Assembly (NCBI GenBank): GCA_964030785.1 | Contig: OZ034978.1 | Span: forward strand, 5,852,001-5,916,000 | Length of the DNA stretch: 64,000 nucleotides | Direction: 5' to 3' | Origin: Siderastrea siderea | Taxonomy: Eukaryota > Cnidaria > Anthozoa > Scleractinia > Rhizangiidae | Part shown: piece by piece, positions 1 to 12,200 of the stretch | Layout of the letters: every line of letters starts with the position of its first letter | Numbering within the stretch: the first letter of the stretch is position 1 | The notes under the pieces: model-generated | Seen by the model: only the letters and a program-made list of their open reading frames with translations | Database searches by the model: none | What the model was told of the DNA's origin: nothing | Program-made: the position numbers and the translations under genes

Positions 1-329
1 CGACCAAAACATAATTAGTTGTTTTTCTAATGATTACCCTATTAACAAAAGCAAGGAAATCTCCGCGACATCAATGAATCAATTCCTAGCGTCTTTAAAG
101 ATTGTTTTAAAGTGTCGGAAAACTGAAGAAGAAAGAAGGAAGGAAGAAGAAAGTTTCAACTAATTCTCCAAATTCTCACCCATTTTTACACCCTTGTCTT
201 GTTAAGGATAAAAATTCGATCAAAATTTCAGGTCGGATGACCGATGCGCTAACCACTAGCCCATCACGCTTCCACGTTTGTTCTTACTGGTTAGAGAAAA
301 TTATGAGCAGACAAAGACACATTACTTAC

Positions 330-3181
330 TGTGACCGTGTTGTTCTCGGGCATAAACGATCGAAACATAGCCTCAAAATAACTAAGTAGAAAAGGAACAG
401 AATGCGTTATTAACTGAAAACGTTTTTGAAAAATATATTCGTGTAAACTCTCCGAAACTGTTCGTGCCTATTATTAAAACGAAGTCTTAAGTTAGACCTG
501 GTTAAAGAGGATTTAAAGTAGTTCTTGATCTCCTCAAGAAGGCCAGTCTGAATTGCTAGTTGGTTATGTTTCTTATGGTAAATGAGACAAATACATTCCG
601 GTTGACCGGTCTAATTTCGAGTTATTCTAACGTTTTGTTATACACGGTCTAAAATTCGGTTAATTAAATAATCGCCCCCTTAGTACTGGAAATAATGCCT
701 TGAAGTTTCTTCACTGCTCACTGTCCCTTAAACTTCCCTAAAAGGTGATGGTAATATAGTGATGGTAAGTGCAATTTTACACAAACGTTCAAATGCAAAC
801 TACAATTCTAACTGCTGATGAGATCGGATTTCAGCATATTAAGGCGAAAATGGCAGTCACTCGCCCCCCCCCCCCCCCCTCTCCTCCCCAGCCAACGAAT
901 GTATGTAAACAGCACAGAAACACCGTGGAATACCTCTCCTTTTCGTCTTTGAACACGATGTAGATTCTATGACATCACCTCTACCGACTTTAATGAGAAA
1001 AGGTGTCACAGACCTGCCACCCATCTGGATAACAGAAATTCTCCAGCTTTTCCCTGACTTTTCAGAGTGAGCACCAACTATCGAATCCCTTGGCGGTAAA
1101 ACCATAAAAACAGCTGATTCAAAAATGTTTTTGAAACAGAATTACCATGCCAACAATAAAAAAAATACTCATTAAACCTAGTGGCAAGTAAGAAAAATAA
1201 TATTCGCAAACTAATGATAAGAAAAAGAATTTCCCTGACTTTTCACTGACTTGAAGTAAAATTTCTTAACTTGAAAAATTACATTGTCCCGTGACTTTTC
1301 TCTCAGAAATGGCAACCCCGTATCGGGTTATCTTAAATCCTTCTTACCTGCACCTTGCAGCCAGAACAGCCTGCAGGAAATAAAAACAAAAAACAGTTTG
1401 AAAATCGATTTGTCATTTCTTCGCAGCGGCACGTGAGAAGATGGGTGTTACACACAAACAAGACGAAAAGGAGCGATGTCAGCGAGATTTTCTTTTCTTT
1501 TTTTTTTGTTTTATCTTTGCAAAATTTATTTTAAAATACTTTGTTTAGACATGAATTGCTTCTAGACCACCAAAATGACCACATTTTCAAACGAAGAGCG
1601 AGCAACATTCAGTTTCTACTAAGATAAATGGGAAGGACTTTAACCCTTTCACTCCTTAAGTGGCCAAAGCAAAAAATTCACCAAAAATTCCAATTTTCTT
1701 TCGTAAAATCCTAAGAAATAAATAGTCCTATGCAAAAGTCCTTTCAAAGAGGTCTCATTTGAATGGTAAGACGATAGGTTTTTGTCAACAGATTAAAAAA
1801 TTAGAATGACAAATCATCTCACCATAACTTGGACTAGGAGTGAAAGGGTTAAAAAGTCCGCACGTCTTTCTCAAGGTGCAATCCAAATCCATCCTGACCA
1901 TCCATAGTCACACAAACTTATTAATACTTTCCGTGCACATGAGAGGCCATTTTTAACCCTTCTACTCCCAGAGTCAGTTATGGAGACATTTAAGATGCTT
2001 CTAACTTTTGAGTCTGTGGATGAAATCATGTGGTGTCACCATTCAAATGAAAACCTCTTTAGGAATACTTTCACATGGTACTAATTACATTTGAACATTT
2101 TGCAAAATGATATGGGACTTGTCTTGAATTCTCATTTTGGGCACTCTTGGGAGTGAAAGGGTTAAAGAAAACGGAACCTCCGTTTCTAGGATTCTGATTG
2201 ATGCAACTGTGTTTTAACTTATTATAAAAAAATTAACGCTTGTGTTAATTAAGGTATTTGAAACTAACGCGACTTAAATGAAAGCGAATTGAAGGGAAAA
2301 TTACTCCCCAACAAAGGAAATTAACGTGAAAGAGGGGGTAAAATTTCAAAATGAGGGAAATCAACGCGATTAACACAAAGAAACACTTTGTGGTCACAAC
2401 TGGAACCAATTTATTTCCAACTGAATAGAAAAATCACGAACAGAACAGGTCTACAGGTGTGTGTGGCAGTTTCTTTACAGACAATGTCCGTTAAATTCTG
2501 CCTAAATGTAGGAAAGCTATTGTTTTGTGGGTGTCAAGAATGTCCGGACTGGAGCCAGAATTTGGGATTAAAATGATGGAAATTAAGTTCGCAGAAATTA
2601 ACGCTCCACGTAATTAACAACGCGGAAATTAACGCTCACAAAAATATCCGCAATTTAACGCGAATTTTTACACTTCGCGTTAATTTCATGCAGCGTTTAT
2701 TTCCTATAATAAAGTATCCCTTTTAAAATTAATACTTAAAATATGAGAAAGTGCCCCTTTAAAAACGCTACCAACAGAAGGTGAAAAGTCCGAGGTCATG
2801 CTATATAAGAGAGCATTAACGTACTTTATGCGCTCCGATTGGTTCGCCGTCCACCATCAGCGTGATGTCATGAAAGTCTTCGCCATGTGTACCCTGGAGA
2901 AAGCCAACCATGTCTTGCTGCAAGGTCTTCTCTGGAAAATCAAAGAAAAATGTTGTGAAAAAAGACAGTAAAACATCTTCAGATTAAAAGAAGAGGCGTT
3001 CTAGCGTACCTGGATGCCTGCACTGATTGTCTCCTGGAATATGTGCACTCGCCTTAAAAAGAAAACAAACAAACAAAAAAAAAAACAAATCAATCAATCA
3101 ATGCCTGCACTGATTGTCTCCTGGAATATGTGCACTCGCCTTAAAAAGAAAACAAACAAACAAACAAAAAAAACTCAAACA

Positions 3182-3249
<68 letters not shown>

Positions 3250-6200
3250 TAATGCCCTTTCTTCCCAGAGTCAGCTACTGTAATGGAGCCCTGACGATCA
3301 AACCTTTAGATTGTGACCATTGAGTGACCTTTAAGTGTGACCATTCAACTGAAAGTTACTTTTCTGTGTTACTGTCTAATATGTCGTTTACTGTTTCCAA
3401 CTTTGTGTGAACATTCAAATGAAAGCTACTGAGCAGTTCTTTCCGGTCGTGCTGTTTATTTAACTAAACAAGGTGGTTCTTAGTAACTTATGAGTCTGTG
3501 GATAAAATCCTACAGTCTAACCAATCAAATGTATGCTATTGAACAGTACTTCCCCATGATGCTGTCTATTATGATGTACACGATGGTTCTAACTTTTGAG
3601 TCTGTGGATGAAATCCTAAAGTGTGACCATTCAAATGAAAGCTACTGAGCAGTACTTTCCTGTGGTACTGTTTATTATGCTGTACAAGGTGGTTCTAACT
3701 TTTGAGTCTGTGGATGAAATCCTAAAGTGTGACCATTCAAATGAAAGCTACTGAGCAGTACTTTCCTGTGGTGCTGTTTATTATGCTGTACAAGATGGTT
3801 CTAACTCTTGAGTCTGTGGATGAAATCCTAAAGTGTGACCATTCAAATGAAAGCTACTGAGCAGTACTTTCCTGTGGTACTGTTTATTATGCTGTACAAG
3901 GTGGTTCTAACTTTTGAGTCTGTGGATGAAATCCTAAAGTGTGACCATTCAAATGAAAGCTACTGAGCAGTACTTTCCTGTGGTGCTGTTTATTATGCTG
4001 TACAAGATGGTTCTAACTCTTGAGTCTGTGGATGAAATCCTAAAGTGTGACCATTCAAATGAAAGCTACTGAGTAGTACTTTCCTGTGGTACTGTTTATT
4101 ATGCTGTACAAGGTGGTTCTAACTTTTGAGTCTGTGGATGAAATCCTAAAGTTTGACCATTCAAATGAAAGCTACTGAGCAGTACTTTCCTGTGGTGCTG
4201 TTTATTATGCTGTACAAGGTGGTTCTTTGTTTTCTGTCCGTGGGTGAAATCCTAAAGTGTGGCCACTCAAATTAAAGCCAGTGAGCAGTACTTTCCTGTA
4301 GTGCATTTTATTTCAATGTAAAGAGATTTCTAACTTTTGTGTTTGTGGATGAAATCTTGAAGTGTGGTCATTCAAATTAGTGCTTTCCAGGGGGAAATTC
4401 CACCAGTGCTATATCACTTCAATTGAGTACAAGGGGATTCTTACTTTTCAGTGAGGTGTCGCCGTTCAATTGAAAGCTATACAGTAGCGAGGTTCATTTG
4501 TCAATATTTAACAAGACGTATAAGACTTCGTCAATTCTGGGGAAGAGATTGCAGCGAAGTAGAGATCGTTACCTGTGGGACTTGCCGTCTTCTAATTATA
4601 TCCACCATGAGTTTCTGAGGTACAGATTCAAAGTTCTTGCTCATGATTATGTTATTGTAGTTTGCTTCACGAACAATAAAGCGGAGGCAGAAATCCTGAA
4701 AACAGAAACACATCAATCACCTTTAATTCTTGATCCACCAGAAAACAATCGATGATTTACCAATCATTGGACGCAGTAGCCTGTTCCAGACTCTCAGATA
4801 GTAGGGCGGCACGAAAAGTAGAAAGGGAACGCGAAAACAAAACGCGCGGGATCTGGGGAGAAGGGGGCCCGGCCCCCACGCGTTTTTCGCCCTCATTTTC
4901 TCTTCGCGCTTTCCCCACTATCGCGGAGCCTGGAACAGGTTATGGGCGCGGTTGGGCGTTCTAGATCGCGAGACCTTAAGGTGATTCCCTTCAATTGCAT
5001 TGCGCATCCTTTCTGCGCATCAATTTTTTGCGTGATTAGCGCGCGCACGAGCGCGCGCACCTTCGGAACTTGATAGGTTTTCTATGAAAGCTGAGTTCAG
5101 AGAAATAACTGGTCGTTTTCTCCTAAACGAGCTCGGTGACCCCCATTTTTTAATACGTAAATTCAAACGGCACATGGTCGAATACAATATATCGCGATTT
5201 CAAGAAAAGTTAAAAATTCTGCTTTGAGATATTGTTGTTTAAATGCCGAAAAGAACACGTGTTAAGGTACAGTAGGGTATGTGCGCACGCGGCAAAGTCT
5301 TTATTTTTTTTTCATATCCTTAATTCCTGTTCAACTAAAATAGTATGCAATGCAAGATAAATGTCTATTTTGTTGAACTGCTCCAATATTTCAACACAAG
5401 CAATGACTTTTAAAAGCAATTATAGTTCTCAGTTCTGATTACTAGGGTTTCTCAGGAAAACCTCGCGGGCCGTATAGTTGCTATCAATGGTTATCCATGT
5501 TGTGCCAAAACTAGCTCGGTGACCCCTGTTTTTTATTGTATTTTTGAAATGTCCTAAACATAATTACCAATTGGACCAAGTCTTAGAAAATTTTAAATAT
5601 TCCTTCTATTTCGATGGAATCACCTTAATGTAGCATAAAAGGTCGAAAACGGCGAAGAGCACCAACGTGTCCCACTGAAGTAGTATTTTTCAAATCGGCA
5701 CGCTTAATCCCACGGTAGCAACGAACGCTTTTCATTTAACTAATCTATTCTTGTTTTTCACGTTGCCATGTTTCTACCAATAGCGTAGCTCCACCACTCT
5801 CCACATAAACCAAGTGCAAACCACAATTGCTTGATTCGCTTTGACGAAGAGCTAACTGTCTCTCGAAACGTCACCTTTCAATCTCTTGATGGTGGCCAAT
5901 TTACCTTATCAACTTAGTTGATAAATCCAAATTTTTGTGTTTTACTTCCCCACCAACGCAGCACCACAGGTTCTTTAGAAACAAACCCCCTCGAATTTAA
6001 ACAAACCTTAAGCCGGTCCAACTGAAGCCGGGCGGCGCTGTCTAATGCCACCAGAACGTTTTCCTGGCAGATTGAGGACTTGATGTACTGGACACAGAGC
6101 GCTTCCAACGAGCCAATCTCCAGCTGCGGAGATAAAAGAAAAGATTGCATAACTGGAGCAACAGAGTTATATTAATTACATTCCGCACTGCGCGTGCTAG

Positions 6201-9200
6201 TATATGAGTGAATCTCGAATTTCTTTAAGTGCGATTTGGATACGTGTCCCACCAACAATAATAAAGATCGCATATGAGCCACAGGACACCCACCCAGCCG
6301 GAGCTTATCCCGGTTTCTGCAGCACGAAGTAACTAACAGTATTGTTACTCCCCACTGGATGGGATGCTAGTCCACCGCAGGGTCACCCCCAGCAGTATGT
6401 CACCCGTACCCATTTATACACCTGGGTGGAGAGAGAATGTGGAGCAAACTTTCTTGTCTAAGGAAACAACACGATGGCAGGGCCAAGTCTCGAACCACCG
6501 ACCTTCAGATCTGAAGTTCAGCGTTAACACAACAGCAACGAGCCCCCACGGCCGTGAAAATAGGTTAGGGGTTATTTTTATGTGCTACATTGCAGAATCA
6601 CCGCAGTTATAAACAAAATGGGCGTGTAAAGTGTGCGCTAGCGCATGCGAAAGTGGCGCACAAATTTCATCAAGAAAAGGTAACGTTCCTATTACTGATT
6701 AAGACTTTGACATTTGCACAGCTTTTTCCAACGTGATAATTTGCCAGTCATTCGCGGTTGTTTCAGCAGAATCTGAACTAGCTTAACGACAAATTTATCG
6801 TTTATGAAAACGGGCATTCTAAACTCCTGAAGGACGTCCACTTAAACCACTAAGGGATGTCGCCGAACTTGTGCTATGAAGAGCCGAAAGAAGCCCTAAA
6901 ATTGAATAACAAACTGAATAAAAAAATATACATATAGAAGTGACTTCTATTTACCTTTAGAGCCAATCTGTAAACATCCATGATTAAACTAATGTCCTGG
7001 GAACCTTGACAATCTGTTGAAACATAAAATATTTTAAAATGAAGGCTTTCCTGTTAAAAAATTTCTATAACTCTAGGAAAACGTTAAGGGAATGTAGGTT
7101 GCACATGAGCAATTTTATATTCTATTTTTAAACGGTCAGTGCTTACCTTTGACCAAGGGAAATATACAATCCGTGTACATGTACCGCAGTGTGACCGCGA
7201 AAGACTGGACCTCAACTTCAGGTAGCCTCACTTCCAGTTTATCTTCTTCTTGTTCCTGTTGTCTTTCTCCACTCGATCTCTAAAGGCAGCAGACATGGTA
7301 TTTCAGTTCTCTTTATCCTTCAATTCGGTAGCAATAAGCTAAGTTGCGTAAAAGTAAAATTTCCGTGCTTTGTAACAGTGGCGAATCTCGATGATCACGA
7401 AAAGTAATATGAAAGTTTAGGAGTGGTATTAAAAAGGTCCGCCTTCAAGTACGTCCAAAAAGTGTGACATAAATACGCCACCCCACCCCCCCCCCCCCCC
7501 AAAGTTTGAAGATAGGTCGACGAAGATACGTGTTACTGGTTTGTTTAACTTGTTCAAATTGTCTCCTGAGTATGCCTGACAGTCACATTCTATCACCTTA
7601 AGTTTATTCAGCCTCCTGTAAGCGGACACCTATGCCTGGTTCCAAGTATGTCCAACTGTACTAATAAACGTAATTAAAAGTTGGAGACTTTTCTGACCTG
7701 CAATCTGTCTCTGGCTCGCAACAACTGTGTTCTCAACCAAGGCGACCTGGCCGCCACGAAGGCCGCATGGGCCGGGAATCGAGTTTCTTCCTGAAAATGA
7801 ATCATTGCGTAACATTTTAACAAATATTGCACCTGATACGGAAATGTAGTTAGTTAAAAGAGTCGTACTGCGAGATGACCACAGTAAAGAAAATCACCCT
7901 TACTTTCCTCGTATCGTTGCTGGCCACCGGGGCTTTCATGGCCGAGAAAGACAAGAAACGGTTATGTTTGCAGGCTACAAAGCACATATGAAGTGAAAAT
8001 ATAATTTCCATAAAAAATCTTTAGTATTTCACTTACCTCACCGACTAGGAACACCATGTCGCAAAATTGTTTGCTGTCCAGTAAGCGACCAAAATCGGCT
8101 CTGAGAGTACATCGGGGATAACTTGCCAGCTGCAGGAAGAATGATGCGAAGCTTGCATTAAGCCTAAACATTAAAAAGTACTCGCACAAAAGGTTATTAC
8201 GGTCTGAGTCTAAACTAACGGAATGAATGATCCACAGCATGAAATGTTAAATTTACGCTTCTACAAAGAATGACTAAACGCATTGTATACGATAGATACG
8301 ATAGCAGACTCTGGTGAGATACCATAAAACGCAATCTTCATGACAACAAAAAACAGGACAAACGCACGATGCCGTCGCCTTAGCCATTACCACAACGACC
8401 CTTTATGTACAAAGATCAAGGCAATTTTATTGATCAATTTGTTAATTCTCATGATCGGAATTCTTCTTTGTGTACTGTTATTGCTGCATGGTGAGTATAT
8501 GAGGAGAATCTAGAGTTTCATCTGAGTCTTAATTACCTGAAACCTGTAAAGCTCACTACTTCGCACATTGTTATCAACAGTTCCACCAAATATGTACATC
8601 TCGTTGTTGATAACATCCGCATCGTGGAACAACCGCCCTGATGGAACCTGAGACATAACGAAAACACCTTTGTTCATGATCAGCGAAGATCTCGTTGGTT
8701 GCGAAACCGTTTTGTTTGGGATTATGTTAAAATCGTTTTCAAATATCTCACGGCTGCGCAGTAATCTAAAAAAAGAAAAATGTTCGATGAAAAAGTCGCC
8801 ATATCGTTTGATGATATTTTCACTAGTTAAGGCTTGTTATCTAGTAAACTGAGTTTTTAAGAGCATTTAAAAAACAAGTAGACCTACTTCTATGCAGTTC
8901 AGTCTCAGTAGCTACTTTTTGTGGTGTTACACGTTTTCTAAACAGAACAAAAAATCGAAAACGGTTAAGTGTATGGGGAAACAAATGAAAGCTCTTCTGC
9001 ATACTCTCGAATGGCGCAGTCTACTTTTTATTACTTTATAGAATGAAGTTTTTTTTTCAATATTGACTCTAAGCACTCTTGGGAGAGAGAATACAACTAG
9101 CAAGCTTGTGTTTCGTCGTCACCTCACTATCTGCGGCTGGCTGCACAACTTCCCATGTTTTGTCATCGAGAGAATACCTTGTGACGCAGAGAAAAAATGT

Positions 9201-12200
9201 TAGAATTTTGTTGTAGACAGACAGTTGACTAGCATTGTATTGTTTTATTGGTAAACACCAGTTAAAGTTCCCGGAAAGTATCTGAAATATTGTTCTCTCA
9301 GACGTAGGGTAGGCAATAAGAAAGCATCGTGAAATGCATAGCGCATGATGATCGTCGTTTTGAATACCTTTTGACAACGTTTTGACATCCACCAGAAATG
9401 TGTTTTTGCTCGGGATTTCACAGTAAAAATAATTCCCACCAGGTGGACTTCCTTCAGCCCTAAGACTTCTAGACTCCTCAAACGCAGATACCATGAATGA
9501 GCTATCTGTTCATTTTTGGCTTACGCTTACGATTCAAACTAGTACTGGGCGAGTGATATTTGACTGAAGAGCGCTCTGGCCAGCTCTTGTGACGCCAGAA
9601 ATTATGATCAGTAAGGCCAAGTAGTACAGGCAACGTTTTCGTGCAACGTGTTGCGCAGCAAATGTTGCATTGTAAGTTGAAATTGTTTGCTGCTCGTAAT
9701 ACTACCTCCTCGTGCAACAAATTTTCAAGCTGCATGAAGAAGACGACGCTTCTACTACTCGAAACATTAAATTTGTTGGCACTGTGTGCACAATAAACAA
9801 TCCAAACTTGCATTTTTGCACGACAGGTTACACGAAAATATTAACCGTAACACCTGGCCTGTAGGGATGCGCGAAGCAAGTAAGTGGATCCGCACTAAAG
9901 CCAGTGAAGATATATTCGGGTCTTGAACAACGGCGTCCTATTTATCACTTGCAGCACCGGGGAGCTGACTTTACAATATCACGTACCTGTAGAGATCTGA
10001 GGGCAAGGTGTTATCAGCCACTCCACCAAACACATACAAGTAGCGATCGAACGCCACCATGCTATGACCGTACCGCCGCTGAGGAGGCGCAGGTGAACCA
10101 CGCAATAAATGAGCTGAAGGGATACGGGTCCATCTGTTAGAGAGAAAACATAGGTACGCAATGCGTGCATGAGCTACTGTCGAATCTCCTGCGAAAGGCA
10201 AAGGATGAAGGCGCATAGAGTTAGACCTTATTGAAAGATGACAGTCATTGATTTTCATCACTCAGAAAAACAATTTGCAAACAGAAACTAATTGGCTAGA
10301 AGTAAAGATTACGTAAATCACTGTAAAGAGTTCAAGGGAAACTAACAGCCCCAGAAGGAATGTTGTTTAGAAACTCGTCACATCATCTCCTTATGCTACA
10401 TTACCAATACAGGAGTCCATGACCCGGACCTTGCAACCCTTATACTAAGCATACGTCCCGGCGTTGTCACAGACTGTCTATTTTAAGACAGGTTTTAGAT
10501 TAGTATTTTCCGCGAAAATTTCAGTTTCGGTCGGCAAAAATCTACTTCTCCCCCAAAATGGCAGCCTTCGATGGCTCGTTTCCTTCTAAAATTGTCCATT
10601 CATAACGCAAAGCATAACGCAAGGCTGTTAATGGCTTGTCAAAGCTTGTGACTGGTTAGCAAGGCTCCTTTGGGAGTCTGAATTCGCGGGAAATTTGATC
10701 TAAAAATAAACTGGTCTGTGAAAACGCCGTGACACGAATATAAGGCAGTTCCACGCTCCGAAATATGGGCTCCTGACTAAAGTTCAAAGTGATAGGAAAC
10801 ATGAATAATAGATTGTTAGCCGAACGCATTAGTTATCACAAGCAGTACTTAATTATTTCTACTCCTAAGATTTTTTTTGTACTAGAACTAATAAGTTTTA
10901 TGTGCATATATATTTTAACTCCAATTCGTTGCTGAAGTGACAGTTTCTCTCAGGGCCTTAGAAGCAATCAGCATTTAACACGTTGATTGGGTCACAGGCG
11001 TTGAGAAATAACTGTTGCCTGCACAGGAGGTTCAACTAGCCTTACTAACACCCTCTTCTCCCTATAATGACCATTTCAATAGTCAATTATTTCGTTATTT
11101 TCGGAGGAATAACGGGGTTAGTGTTAAAAGAAATTGTAGTGCAGTGTTGTTGGGGAAGGGGAACACAAAAATTTGAACTTGTCAACTTGGTTAATAAGAT
11201 GAATTTCTGTACAGTGGCCATTTACCTTATCAACTCAGTTGAGAAATTCAATTCTTTTGAAGGGGGGGGGGGGAGTGCTTCTTTCAAGGATTGCTAACAA
11301 CCGTTAAATTTTACTGCTACTTGCGGAGAAATGCTACTTTTAAGGATAGTTACCTTCCGAACTTTCGGGGTATTCAGTATCTCATACTGTAACATATCTT
11401 CCACTGATAATCCATGCATGCCACTTCACTTTAATAGCTCCAGTTCACAGAGCATGAAGAAAATAATGTACAGCCTAAGGGTTACTCCAGCCCCACCTTC
11501 CCAAAGACGGGAGCATTTTGTTAGATTTCCCAAGAGATTCACCATTTGATAAGGAATTTAACATCATCATAAATATATTACGTAAACGATGCATGACATA
11601 AACCGATCATTTTACATAGAAAAGATTCAAAAACTCTAAATAAATGACGAACCCGAAAACAGTCATTCTCGCGTTGTAAACGGCAAACAGCGGACGAATA
11701 ACGTGGGAAATATTAACCACCTTTCTTTATTTATCACCTACTGGGCACATCGACATTGCTGATCCTTGCAGTATGCAGGACGCGTTTCACCACGAACTTA
11801 GTAAATATGACCTCGCTCGCCGTCAGTCTCCCATTAGCTCAGTGGTTAGAGTGTCCGACCGGTGTACGGGGACTCAGATTTTTTCTTTGTCCCACGCTCG
11901 CGGCTTCTAAATATCCATCTCTTCTTTTACATCGTTGAAGTGGTTATTTCTCTGAGGGCCTGATAATCAATTAGCACCCAACAACAGTTTTCCTGCACAG
12001 TAGATGGAATATGGAAAGTCTTACAGGCTGGCGACGACTAAATCACTCTTTTCAACGGCCTGTAACGATTCTGTTCTGACGGAGGCTTACAGTGTCCTAA
12101 ATGCCACAGTGCCCTGTAAAGTTGTTAAGTACTAGCAGTCTCCAAAGAAACTGGTTACTTCGATTACGAACGACTTATACTTTTCACACTATTTTGCATA

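Noticed and set aside
3621..4330. Regular 106-bp repeats that could be taken for a CRISPR array
   Set aside because: The repeats are continuous with no unique spacers, the context is an intron of an animal gene, and they derive from a MITE interior.
4498..4755. 85-codon plus-strand frame
   Set aside because: It is the antisense shadow of LZTR1 exon 17 plus intron.
9502..9813. 103-codon minus-strand frame
   Set aside because: It falls in LZTR1 intron 9 in a GCAACA-rich repeat-like segment; no splice connection or domain.
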